A stretch of DNA of 64,000 nt from contig DIZI01000008.1 of the NCBI GenBank assembly GCA_002427885.1, positions 140,889-204,888 of the forward strand, written 5' to 3'. Positions 1 through 8,192 of this stretch are shown in pieces. The translations under genes and the position numbers were made by a program. The stretch comes from Paludibacter sp. UBA6032 (lineage in GTDB: Bacteria; Bacteroidota; Bacteroidia; Bacteroidales; Paludibacteraceae). The number at the start of each line of letters is the position of its first letter. The first letter of the stretch is position 1. The notes beneath the pieces were generated by a model that did not search any database, was not told the origin of the DNA, and saw only the letters and a list, made by a program, of their open reading frames with translations.

Positions 1-97
1 ATTTTTTATACCAGAACTACACAGAGATAGAAACTGACGAGTAGTAAATCAAGTGGTTGACAATTACTAATTAAAAACGAATAATTAATAATCAAGC

Positions 98-2086
98 ATG
101 ATCAATTATCGAAATCTGACCGAAAAGGAAATTGCCACATTAACTGTTTATGGATGTTCTGCCGAGAACTGGAACGATGTACAGGTTGATGACACATTTT
201 CACCCGCATTCATTGCAAATGTATATTTCTCGGGCAAAGTATTTTTAGGTACCTATCAAAAAGTTTTTGAGCTGGCGGGAGGTCTTAAAAAACATTCGGG
301 AATATTCAATTGCAGTTTACATAACTGTACAATTGGCAACGATGTTTATATTGATAAGATTCACAATTATATTGCGAATTATGTGGTAGGGAATGGATCA
401 TATATCGAAAATGTAAATTTATTGTTGGTCGATAGAGTCTCAACATTTGGAAACGGTGTGAAAGTGCCGGTTATGAATGAAGGAGGCGGAAGGGAAATAC
501 CAATATTTGACTTTCTGTCTGCTCCGTTGGCCTATATTCTGACTCTATATCGTCATCGTCCGGTTGTTATTCAAACGTTGCAAAAATTGATTGATGCTTA
601 TTCCCTGACTCTGCAGTCGGATAAAGGGACAATCGGGGAAAATGTTCGTATTGTTAATAGTGGGAGCATCAAAAACGTCAGGATTGGTGATTTTGCGATT
701 ATTGAAGGTGCTTCATTGCTCGAAAACGGGACAATAAACAGTAATGCACAAGCTCCTGTTGTTATTGGCTCAGGTGTGAAATGCAACGATTTTATTCTTA
801 GTTCGGGTGTATCAATAACAGATTCCACCTTAGTTTCACGATGTTTTATTGGACAGGGTTGTATAATGGGGAAACATTATTCTGCACTTGACTCACTTTT
901 CTTCTCTAACTGCCAGGGCATGCATGGGGAGGCTACAGCCATTTTTGCAGGTCCTTATACGGTATCGCATCATAAATCAAGTCTGCTTATTGCAGGTATG
1001 TTTTCATTTTTGAATGCCGGTAGTGGTTCCAATCAAAGTAATCACATGTATAAATTAGGACCGATTCATCAAGGTATTGCCGAACGTGGTGCCAAAACAA
1101 CGAGTGATTCATATTTACTTTGGCCAGCAAAAATTGGTGCTTTTACTTTGGTTATGGGGCGACACACCAAACACTCCGATACTTCGGATTTGCCATTTTC
1201 ATATTTAATTGAAAACGCAACAGAGAGTTATTTGATACCGGGTGCAAATTTGCGAAGTGTAGGTACAATTCGCGATGCCCAGAAATGGCCCAAACGTGAT
1301 AACCGGAAAGATAACAAAAAGTTAGATCCCATCAATTTTAATTTACTTAGCCCGTATACCATCAATAAAATGATAAAAGGGGTTGCTGTGTTGAAAAATC
1401 TTCAGGCAATTTCAGGCGAAACTACCGATATTTATACCTATCAAAACTGTAGTATTAAAAACTCTTCATTGATTAAGGGAATTGATCTGTATAATATTGC
1501 CATTTATAAATTTTTAGGTAATTCTCTTATTAACAGGCTTAAAGGAACAAAATTCAGTGACATTGATGAAGTTCGCCGGCAATTGAAACCAAACACTCAA
1601 AAAGGGTTAGGAGAATGGATTGACTTGTCCGGTCTTATAACTCCCAAAAATGAAATAGATATTCTTCTTCAGGATATTGAGACTGATTCCATTTCCCTCG
1701 ATCAAATTCAACAACGTTTTGAAATAATGCATCAAGAGTATTATCATTATGAATGGACCTGGGCTTGTCAAAAACTGGAAACTTATTGGGGTAAAACAAT
1801 TGAGAATGTAACTTACGATGATATTGTGAGTATGGTTCGATTATGGGAAAATTCAGTTGTGAAACTGGACCAACTTATATACGATGATGCTAAAAAAGAA
1901 TTTGATCTGAATGCGAAAACCGGTTTTGGTGTTGATGGTAATGAAGAACAAAAATATCAGGACTTTGAATCTGTCCGTGGAAGTTTCGAAAATAACCCGT
2001 TTGTTTTAGAAGTTCTCAATCATATTAAAAGAAAAACTGATTTGGGAAATGAATTGATTGAAAGACTAAAGTTAATGCGTGTGTAA
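98..2086 (+). CDS. DUF4954 family protein (left-handed beta-helix type)
   Basis: The 662-residue protein matches my memory of the DUF4954 family, which is widespread in Bacteroidales. Residues about 50-310 show irregular hexapeptide-like turns (for example NCTIGNDVYI and SGSIKNVRIGDFAIIEGA) of the kind seen in left-handed parallel beta-helix acyl- and nucleotidyl-transferases. Family-typical conserved blocks are YRHRP, SNQSNHMYKLGPIHQG and GMFSFLNAGSGSNQSNH. The C-terminal 200 residues look alpha-helical. There is no signal peptide, so it should be cytoplasmic. The substrate is unknown; a sugar-nucleotide or acyl-transfer role would be inference from the fold only. The start is the first ATG after an AT-rich leader. 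The next gene begins 51 bp downstream, so co-transcription is possible. Confidence 0.85.
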   Translation: MINYRNLTEKEIATLTVYGCSAENWNDVQVDDTFSPAFIANVYFSGKVFLGTYQKVFELAGGLKKHSGIFNCSLHNCTIGNDVYIDKIHNYIANYVVGNGSYIENVNLLLVDRVSTFGNGVKVPVMNEGGGREIPIFDFLSAPLAYILTLYRHRPVVIQTLQKLIDAYSLTLQSDKGTIGENVRIVNSGSIKNVRIGDFAIIEGASLLENGTINSNAQAPVVIGSGVKCNDFILSSGVSITDSTLVSRCFIGQGCIMGKHYSALDSLFFSNCQGMHGEATAIFAGPYTVSHHKSSLLIAGMFSFLNAGSGSNQSNHMYKLGPIHQGIAERGAKTTSDSYLLWPAKIGAFTLVMGRHTKHSDTSDLPFSYLIENATESYLIPGANLRSVGTIRDAQKWPKRDNRKDNKKLDPINFNLLSPYTINKMIKGVAVLKNLQAISGETTDIYTYQNCSIKNSSLIKGIDLYNIAIYKFLGNSLINRLKGTKFSDIDEVRRQLKPNTQKGLGEWIDLSGLITPKNEIDILLQDIETDSISLDQIQQRFEIMHQEYYHYEWTWACQKLETYWGKTIENVTYDDIVSMVRLWENSVVKLDQLIYDDAKKEFDLNAKTGFGVDGNEEQKYQDFESVRGSFENNPFVLEVLNHIKRKTDLGNELIERLKLMRV

Positions 2087-2137
2087 TAACTTTGTTGCAA
2101 TTATTTATCCCGTAATTACGTTTTAAAAAGCAAGTCA

Positions 2138-2653
2138 ATGAAAATTAAATTTTTTCTTTATTTCTTACTCGTTTTCTTTGTTGGGTGTAAAACCGACAAA
2201 GATATAGAAAATGAGAAGTTCATAGCAACAATTGAAGAAATAGGATTAAACAATTTTAGAAACATCGAATATATTCCGACCGATAAAGTGGAGAAGTATA
2301 ATTACTTTCGGGGAGATAGTTTAATTACCCGTTGGGAATATAATATCGTTTCAAAGCATTTTGAAAAGTACGATGAAAATATAATTAAGAAGTACAATTC
2401 TGATCCACTTGCATTTATGAATAATTTAAGAGACAAAATTAAATCCATTCATGTTGTGTTAATTACTCAAAGCCAATGGCCTGGTCAGGTTTTTAATTTT
2501 TGGACATCTGATACAGAGTATTTTACATATGTGCGTTCAGGGTTTAAATTTGACTCGTCATACAAAGTGTTGCTGGAAAATGAATTGAAAAATTCAGAGA
2601 AGATCAATGACAATTGGTATTATAAAAGAATGATAGTTTGTAGAAATAAATGA
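2138..2653 (+). CDS. small predicted lipoprotein, function unknown
   Basis: The 171-residue protein starts with a short charged N-terminus, a hydrophobic stretch (residues 4-15) and a lipobox ending VGC at about residue 17, followed by KTDKD. This is a signal peptidase II type lipoprotein signal. An Asp/Lys-rich stretch directly after the Cys would fit the surface-export signals known from Bacteroidota lipoproteins, but that is inference. The mature part is mixed alpha/beta, rich in Tyr, Phe and Lys, without a motif I recognise. It lies between the DUF4954 gene and aroA in the same direction and has no obvious functional link to either. Confidence 0.7.
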   Translation: MKIKFFLYFLLVFFVGCKTDKDIENEKFIATIEEIGLNNFRNIEYIPTDKVEKYNYFRGDSLITRWEYNIVSKHFEKYDENIIKKYNSDPLAFMNNLRDKIKSIHVVLITQSQWPGQVFNFWTSDTEYFTYVRSGFKFDSSYKVLLENELKNSEKINDNWYYKRMIVCRNK

Positions 2654-2726
2654 TTATTACCTTTTTAAAAGCCATTTTAAACGGCAATGAATAATAAACT
2701 ATAACTAAAATATTGATTGATAATTC

Positions 2727-3941
2727 ATGCAAAATTCAAAAGAACTTCATATAAAGATTGACAATTTAAGCGCTCAAATTAATTTACCTGCATCAAAAAG
2801 CATAAGTAACAGGGCGTTAATCCTGGATGCGCTGGCTTATAGCTCGTATGATATTCAGAATTTATCGGATTGTGATGATACAAAAGTACTTGTACATGCA
2901 TTGGATTCTAACGATACAACCTTTGATGTTGGAGCAGCGGGTACAAGCATGCGTTTTCTCACAGCTTTTTTGTCAAAAACGGTTGGTGAATGGATAATTA
3001 CAGGAAGTGAACGTATGAAGCAGCGTCCTATCAAACTCTTGGTAGAAGCACTAAACAGTTTGGGAGCACGCATTGAATATGTTGAAAAAGAAGGTTTCCC
3101 TCCATTGCGTATTTTCGGAAGTGCACTCGTTGGTGGTGAAATACATCTCAATGGCAGCGTAAGCAGCCAGTATATTTCGGCTTTGATGATGGTAGGTCCC
3201 CTTATGCAGGAGGGTTTAAAAATCAGATTGGATGGAAATGTTATTTCCCAACCTTATATCAATATGACACTTCGCATGATGCAGGAGTATGGAGCGAAAA
3301 TTGAATTCACAAACAATACAATTTATATTGAACCACAGGATTATCAACCAATTCCGTATTCAGTTGAATCTGATTGGTCGGCGGCATCGTACTGGTATGA
3401 AATACTTGCTCTTGTCGGTAAAGGAGCAGTTTATTTGAAAGGTTTACGCTCAGATAGCTATCAGGGCGACAGTAAAGTTGCCGAACTTTTCACACAACTT
3501 GGTGTAGAAACAGCTTATTTGTCTGATGGAGTTTTGCTCACACCGAACAAAGCGACAACAAGTTACATAGAATATGATTTTAGCAATGAGCCTGACCTTG
3601 CACAGACATTTGCTGTAACATGTTGTCTCAAAGGTATTTCGTTTCATTTCATTGGATTACAAAGTTTAAAAATAAAAGAGACCAATCGCATCCTTGCTTT
3701 AATCAATGAATTACTGAAACTGGGATATGTATTGATTGAACCAACCGAAGGACAGTTGGCATGGGAAGGCAAACGCCGTGAACCGGCAGAAAAAATCAGC
3801 ATAGCAACTTACGAAGATCATCGTATGGCTATGGCTTTTGCACCGGCTGCTTTAATTCAACCGATAAGCATAGAAAATCCCCAAGTGGTAAGTAAATCAT
3901 ATCCGGGTTTTTGGGAAGACTTTTCAAAAATTTCTCTCTAA
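2727..3941 (+). CDS. aroA: 3-phosphoshikimate 1-carboxyvinyltransferase (EPSP synthase)
   Basis: This enzyme transfers the enolpyruvyl group of PEP to shikimate-3-phosphate, the sixth step of the shikimate pathway, in the cytoplasm. The 404-residue length is slightly below the usual 420-430. Family motifs occur in order: ASKSISNRALIL near residue 22 (shikimate-3-phosphate binding), GAAGTSMRFL near 70-80 in place of the usual N-A-G-T-A/T-x-R, a KQRP block near 97, SSQYISALMM near 147, SDWSAASYW near 215, EPDLAQT near 287, KIKETNRI near 313, and YEDHRMAMAF near 365. The Asp, Glu, Lys and Arg catalytic positions appear intact. Its stop overlaps the stop of the convergent YkgJ-type gene by 3-4 bp. 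It is separated from the phenylalanine operon at 11.5 kb. Confidence 0.95.
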   Translation: MQNSKELHIKIDNLSAQINLPASKSISNRALILDALAYSSYDIQNLSDCDDTKVLVHALDSNDTTFDVGAAGTSMRFLTAFLSKTVGEWIITGSERMKQRPIKLLVEALNSLGARIEYVEKEGFPPLRIFGSALVGGEIHLNGSVSSQYISALMMVGPLMQEGLKIRLDGNVISQPYINMTLRMMQEYGAKIEFTNNTIYIEPQDYQPIPYSVESDWSAASYWYEILALVGKGAVYLKGLRSDSYQGDSKVAELFTQLGVETAYLSDGVLLTPNKATTSYIEYDFSNEPDLAQTFAVTCCLKGISFHFIGLQSLKIKETNRILALINELLKLGYVLIEPTEGQLAWEGKRREPAEKISIATYEDHRMAMAFAPAALIQPISIENPQVVSKSYPGFWEDFSKISL

Positions 3942-4444
3942 AGCCCCTTTGTGGGATTAGAGTCAGTTAGTTCTTCCAGCACTTCAAACACGATTGGACA
4001 AGTATAGGCATTTTTAATTGATAGCTTATAAATCTGATAAAAACGTTTCCGGTCGGTGTGTGGGTATTCACGACATGCTTTGGGTCGTGATTCGTAAATG
4101 GCGCAGTAATTATCGGCACCTAAAAACGGGCAGGGCATGGATTTAAAAACCATATCGCCATCTTCATCTACCCGTAAATATTTGGCAATCACATCCGAAG
4201 TCTTTATTCTCAACGATTTTGCCATTCTGTCAATATCTTTATCGGTTATGCGTGGCCCCAGTGTTCTGCAACAATTACCACAAGACAGGCAGTCAGTACG
4301 TTCTGAAATTTTATCATGAAGGGCATGAACCTGTAAATCCATTCCCTCTAATTTCTTTTTATTTTTCACAAGAAAACGCTGCCAGTTTGCTTCCGATTTA
4401 GCAGCTAAAGTCGGCAATAATTTTAAATCTATGAGTTTGCTCAT
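3938..4444 (-). CDS. YkgJ-type cysteine cluster protein (UPF0153-like)
   Basis: The 168-residue protein carries two Cys groups: CLSCGNCC around residues 52-60 and PCPFL-x5-YCAIYESRPKACREYPH around residues 104-130. These define the zinc- or iron-chelating CxxCxxCC domain family (YkgJ/UPF0153). The Cys-rich core is complete and a helical N-terminus precedes it. The biochemical role is unknown; metal binding or a demethylase-like activity has been suggested for the family. The gene is convergent with aroA and the two stop codons overlap. The divergent neighbour upstream is spt. Confidence 0.8.
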   Translation of the reverse strand: MSKLIDLKLLPTLAAKSEANWQRFLVKNKKKLEGMDLQVHALHDKISERTDCLSCGNCCRTLGPRITDKDIDRMAKSLRIKTSDVIAKYLRVDEDGDMVFKSMPCPFLGADNYCAIYESRPKACREYPHTDRKRFYQIYKLSIKNAYTCPIVFEVLEELTDSNPTKGL

Positions 4445-4531
4445 GAATGTTTTAGAATTATATTTGAAAACACAAAGGTAGGCAAACTGAACTTAGTAAA
4501 CAAAAAAAAGGATGTTTCAATAAAAAATTAG

Positions 4532-4539
4532 TATCTTTG
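4532..4539 (+). promoter_or_regulatory. putative -7 promoter element of spt
   Basis: TATCTTTG matches the Bacteroidota -7 consensus TAnnTTTG and lies 35 bp before the spt start codon. No exact TTG is seen at the -33 position, only a TGTTT-rich stretch near 4511. Confidence 0.5.
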
Positions 4540-4574
4540 CAGCCGTTTTTAATTACAAACATATATTATCTTTT

Positions 4575-5762
4575 ATGAGTCTACTAAGTAATGTAATGGG
4601 GCAATATGATGCACCACAACAAGCTAAGGCAAATGGTCTTTATCCCTATTTTCGCCCAATTGAATCTGATCAGGATACAGTTGTTACGATAGACGGAAAA
4701 CCAGTTCTAATGTTTGGATCGAACAGCTATTTGGGTTTAACGAATCATCCCTACTTAAAAGAAGCAGCGATTAAAGCGATAGAAAAATATGGTACAGGAT
4801 GTGCCGGTTCCCGTTTTCTAAATGGAACTTTAGATATCCATATTGAATTAGAAGAACGTCTTGCAAAATTGGTACACAAACCTGCTGCTTTGGTTTATGC
4901 TACAGGTTTCTCAGTAAATTCCGGTGTTGTACCATGTATTACAGGTAGGGAAGATTATTTAATATTCGATGAGTATGACCATGCCTCTATTATTGAAGGC
5001 AAACGTTTGTCATTTTCCAAACAATTGAAATATCGTCATAACGATATGGATGCATTGGAAAATTTATTAAAGAAATGTGATCCCGACAAATTGAAAATTA
5101 TTGTTACTGACGGTGTTTTTAGCATGGAAGGTGATGTTGCCAAATTACCTGAAATTGTTGAATTATCTAAAAAATACAATGCATCCATTTATGTTGACGA
5201 AGCTCATTCATTGGGTGTTTTTGGAAAAACAGGTGCGGGAGTTTGTGAACATTTTGGTGTATCCGACGACGTAGATTTGATCATGGGAACATTCAGTAAA
5301 TCACTTGGTACTATTGGGGGATTTATTGCTTCCGACGAGAATATTATCAATTATCTGAAACATAATTCACGCACATTAATTTTCAGTGCTTCTATAACAC
5401 CGGCATCAACCGGTTGCGTTTTGGCTGCATTGGATGTAATGGAAAAAGAAACATGGCGTAAAGATGCTTTGTGGGCAAATACAAACCGTGCCAAAGCCGG
5501 TTTCCTGAAAGCAGGATTTGAAATTGGACCTACTGAAACACCTATCATACCACTTTTTGTTCGCGACAATACCAATACATTTAAACTCACAAAGATGTTG
5601 ATGGATGACGGAGTTTTTGTAAATCCCGTGGTTTCACCGGCAGTTCCATCTGAAGACTCATTAATTCGCTATTCTTTGATGGCAACGCACACTTTTGACC
5701 AAATTGACGAGTCGATCGAAAAAATTTCAAGAGATGCCCGTACATTGGGAATCATAAAATAA
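4575..5762 (+). CDS. spt: serine palmitoyltransferase (alpha-oxoamine synthase family)
   Basis: This is a 395-residue PLP-dependent alpha-oxoamine synthase. It most resembles the Bacteroides serine palmitoyltransferase, which condenses L-serine with a long-chain acyl-CoA to form 3-ketosphinganine, the first step of sphingolipid synthesis. Visible motifs are GSNSYLGLTNHP near residue 48, GTGCAGSRFLNGTLDIH near 75 (substrate binding), DEYDHASIIEG near 136, VDEAHSLGVFG near 210 (Asp and His contact PLP), and GTFSKSLGTIGG near 240 with the Schiff-base lysine. Glycine C-acetyltransferase and 8-amino-7-oxononanoate synthase share this fold. The N-terminal YPYF-R segment and the GSRFLNG context favour Spt. 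It appears to form its own transcription unit between a consensus -7 element and a hairpin terminator. Confidence 0.85.
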   Translation: MSLLSNVMGQYDAPQQAKANGLYPYFRPIESDQDTVVTIDGKPVLMFGSNSYLGLTNHPYLKEAAIKAIEKYGTGCAGSRFLNGTLDIHIELEERLAKLVHKPAALVYATGFSVNSGVVPCITGREDYLIFDEYDHASIIEGKRLSFSKQLKYRHNDMDALENLLKKCDPDKLKIIVTDGVFSMEGDVAKLPEIVELSKKYNASIYVDEAHSLGVFGKTGAGVCEHFGVSDDVDLIMGTFSKSLGTIGGFIASDENIINYLKHNSRTLIFSASITPASTGCVLAALDVMEKETWRKDALWANTNRAKAGFLKAGFEIGPTETPIIPLFVRDNTNTFKLTKMLMDDGVFVNPVVSPAVPSEDSLIRYSLMATHTFDQIDESIEKISRDARTLGIIK

Positions 5763-5793
5763 TATATAATTCATAACTTGAATTAGAAAATAT

Positions 5794-5840
5794 AAGAATA
5801 GAACGGGTTTGGAAAACAAGCTGGTTCTATTCTTTGTTTT
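5794..5840 (+). terminator. Rho-independent terminator after spt
   Basis: Inverted repeat AAGAATAGAAC (5794-5804) with GTTCTATTCTT (5824-5834), a 19-nt loop, then a T-rich tail. It separates spt from the ABC-F gene. Confidence 0.7.
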
Positions 5841-5902
5841 AAAAAATACAACATGCTGATGTGAATCAGCCATATTTTCAACTTTTAATTTTCAATAAAA
5901 AA

Positions 5903-7519
5903 ATGATTACTGTATCTAATCTCACCATTCAATTTGGTAAACGTGTTTTATTCTCCGATGTGAACCTGAAATTTACCGCCGGCAATTGTTATGGTATAAT
6001 AGGAGCAAACGGTGCCGGGAAATCGACCCTGATACGCATGATAAGCGGAGATCTTGATCCAACACGTGGAACAGTTCAGTTTGGTACTGGCGAGCGCTTG
6101 TCGGTACTTAAACAGGACCACTTCGAATTTGACGAATCTACGGTCATTGACACTGTCATGATGGGACACGATGTTCTTTGGAAAATAAAAGATGAAAAAG
6201 ATGCCATTTACCTCAAAGAAGATTTCTCTGATGCTGACGGATTACGAGCTTCGGAGCTCGAAGAGAAATTTGCCGAATTAAATGGTTGGAATGCTGAAAG
6301 TGATGCGGCCTCACTGCTCAGTGGTTTAGGTATTAAGGAAGATTTACATTACCAACTGATGAAGGAGTTGAGCGGTATGGAAAAAGTTCGTGTTTTGCTG
6401 GCACGTGCCCTGTTTGGTAAGCCGGATAACTTGTTACTCGATGAACCTACCAATGATTTGGATGTGGATACGGTCATGTGGCTTGAGAATTATCTGGCAA
6501 ACTATGATAATACGGTGCTTGTTGTATCGCACGACCGTCACTTTCTGGATGCAGTAAGTACGCATACCGTTGATATTGATTTTGGTAAAGTACAGTTGTT
6601 TTCCGGTAATTATTCTTTCTGGTATGAATCCAGCCAGTTGGCACTGCGTCAACAACAAAATCAAAACAAGAAATCGGATGAAAAACGCAAGGAACTGGAA
6701 GAATTTATTCGTCGTTTCAGTGCCAATGTGGCTAAATCGAAACAAGCCACCAGTCGTAAGAAAATGTTGGAAAAATTAAACGTTGATGAAATTCAACCAT
6801 CAACCCGAAAATATCCGGGCATTATTTTTACTCCCGATCGTGATCCCGGAAACATGGTACTGGAAATAGCGGGACTGGGAAAAACACTCGAAGATGGAAC
6901 TGTGCTGTTTAAGGATGTGAACTTTAACGTGGAGAAGAATGATAAAATTGTTTTCTTGTCGCGTGATCCACGTGCCATGACTGCCTTTTTTGAAATTATA
7001 AACGGGCACGATAAAGCCCATGAAGGAACTTTCAATTGGGGAATAACAATTACGCATGCCTATTTACCACTTGATAATTCGGAATTTTTCAATACCGATT
7101 TAAATCTTGTCGATTGGCTCGGACAATTTTCAACGGATACAACCGAAGCTTATATCCGCGGATATCTGGGTAAAATGCTTTTTTCCGGAGAAGAAATTTA
7201 TAAAAAAGCAAGTGTTATCTCCGGAGGTGAAAAAATGCGTTGTATGATTTCGCGTATGATGTTGCGTAATGCAAATGTGATGATTCTTGATTCGCCTGCC
7301 AACCATCTGGACCTGGAATCAATTCAGGCTTTCAACAATACGCTTGTAAACTTCAAAGGGAATGTGCTTATGGCTTCACATGACCGTGAATTTATCCAGA
7401 CAGTATGTAATCGGATTATTGAACTTACTCCTCATGGAATTATTGACAAACAAATGGATTTTGATGATTATGTTACATCGGAAGAAATCAGAATGATTGG
7501 AAATAAAATGTATAAATAG
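5903..7519 (+). CDS. ABC-F family ATPase, YbiT-like
   Basis: The protein has two fused nucleotide-binding domains and no membrane segments, so it is an ABC-F ribosome-associated ATPase, perhaps involved in translation under stress. I chose the ATG at 5903 (538 residues, MITVSNLTIQFG). The upstream GTG at 5861 would add 14 atypical residues. NBD1 is intact: Walker A GANGAGKST (34-42), signature LSGMEKVRV, Walker B LLLDEPTNDLD, and a switch His in SHDRHF. A basic linker follows (about 245-310). NBD2 is degenerate: where the P-loop should be there is LSRDPRAMTAFF without GKS/T, and the Walker B region reads DSPANHLDLES, so the catalytic Glu is Ser. The signature ISGGEKMR is intact. A degenerate second P-loop is familiar in this subgroup. 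The lost Glu is less expected. Confidence 0.85.
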   Translation: MITVSNLTIQFGKRVLFSDVNLKFTAGNCYGIIGANGAGKSTLIRMISGDLDPTRGTVQFGTGERLSVLKQDHFEFDESTVIDTVMMGHDVLWKIKDEKDAIYLKEDFSDADGLRASELEEKFAELNGWNAESDAASLLSGLGIKEDLHYQLMKELSGMEKVRVLLARALFGKPDNLLLDEPTNDLDVDTVMWLENYLANYDNTVLVVSHDRHFLDAVSTHTVDIDFGKVQLFSGNYSFWYESSQLALRQQQNQNKKSDEKRKELEEFIRRFSANVAKSKQATSRKKMLEKLNVDEIQPSTRKYPGIIFTPDRDPGNMVLEIAGLGKTLEDGTVLFKDVNFNVEKNDKIVFLSRDPRAMTAFFEIINGHDKAHEGTFNWGITITHAYLPLDNSEFFNTDLNLVDWLGQFSTDTTEAYIRGYLGKMLFSGEEIYKKASVISGGEKMRCMISRMMLRNANVMILDSPANHLDLESIQAFNNTLVNFKGNVLMASHDREFIQTVCNRIIELTPHGIIDKQMDFDDYVTSEEIRMIGNKMYK

Positions 7520-7542
7520 ATAGCGATCTTAAAAATACTTTA

Positions 7543-7574
7543 CAAAAAGAGACCTTGCATGCAAGGTCTCTTTT
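7543..7574 (+). terminator. Rho-independent terminator after ABC-F gene
   Basis: A perfect 22-nt palindrome (7549-7570, half-site GAGACCTTGCA) is flanked by AAAA on the left and TTTT on the right. It can act in both directions. Confidence 0.8.
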
Positions 7575-7586
7575 GTGTATTAAAAG

Positions 7587-7616
7587 TTGAGAATCTAAAA
7601 TATACTATTATCTTTG
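7587..7616 (+). promoter_or_regulatory. promoter of the small membrane protein gene
   Basis: TTG at 7587-7589, a 19-bp spacer and TATCTTTG at 7609-7616 exactly fit the Bacteroidota -33/-7 promoter. The gene starts 86 bp downstream, leaving a leader of about 80 nt without a strong fold that I can see. Confidence 0.65.
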
Positions 7617-7701
7617 TGTTATAATTTAAAAATTTCAATCCATTTTTTCTCAATCTGAATCACAATTAAATTACAAATTTAGTTATCTAAAATTTAGTAT
7701 T

Positions 7702-7911
7702 ATGAATGAAGAAAATCCTTGTAACGACAAAAACAGAAATCATCAGGCTACAGCATCCGGTGGAGCCGTTTATGGTTTGGGACTGATTGGTGCCGCCATT
7801 TATTTTATTTCAAATGCCACTACTTTTTGGGTAGGTGTTCTCGGTTTCCTAAAAGCAATTGTTTGGCCTGCCATTTTGGTTTACGAAGCATTGAAAGCGC
7901 TTGCGGTTTAG
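7702..7911 (+). CDS. small hydrophobic membrane protein, unknown function
   Basis: This 69-residue protein has a polar N-terminus (residues 1-19, with a Cys at 7) followed by two hydrophobic stretches (about 22-40 and 43-66). The gene has a consensus promoter and a following hairpin, so it is a plausible monocistronic unit. The look of the sequence (GGAVYGLGLIGAAIYFI, FWVGVLGFLKAIVWPA) matches short conserved hypothetical membrane proteins of Bacteroidota. No function can be assigned. Confidence 0.65.
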   Translation: MNEENPCNDKNRNHQATASGGAVYGLGLIGAAIYFISNATTFWVGVLGFLKAIVWPAILVYEALKALAV

Positions 7912-7939
7912 AAATTTATTTGTTTAAATGATGCTACTG

Positions 7940-8003
7940 CTAACGCAGGTATGAGACCTGTGCTTCTTTTTTATTTTTGGCATGGGTTGCAAACCGTGCC
8001 ACC
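7940..8003. repeat. REP/REPIN-like element with two hairpins
   Basis: There are two closely spaced imperfect hairpins. The first pairs CAGGT with ACCTG around a short loop (7946-7962) and is followed by a T-rich run. The second pairs GGCATGG with CCGTGCC (about 7979-8001) around a loop containing TTGCAAA. Paired GC-rich hairpins of this look are typical of REP elements mobilised by Y1 (RAYT) transposases in Bacteroidota. The first hairpin plus its T-run may also terminate the upstream gene. Downstream, to 8134, there are three short similar words around GCAAAT-A-GTTT (near 8017, 8057 and 8098) and no credible gene. Confidence 0.45.
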
Positions 8004-8134
8004 ATCCGTACCGAGCCAAATCAAGTTTCAGGTGAGTCAGTACATATATGTATTTGGGCAAATTAGGTTTCGAAAGGCAAATACCTGTAAGTATATGGGC
8101 AAATCAAGTTTTATTTTGAATGAAGAGTATAAAA

Positions 8135-8170
8135 AATGCGCCTCCCGAATTTCTCAGGAAGCGCATTCTT
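8135..8170 (-). terminator. Rho-independent terminator of the nfnAB unit
   Basis: On the minus strand, a stem AATGCGC/GCGCATT with additional inner pairing is followed by a run of six T, 23 bp beyond the nfnB stop. Confidence 0.75.
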
Positions 8171-8192
8171 TAAATTGTAAATGATTAAATGG

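Noticed and set aside
7951..8184. Open frame of 77 codons on the plus strand
   Set aside because: It runs through the REP-like hairpins and short repeats, begins inside a hairpin and has no protein-like composition or promoter of its own.
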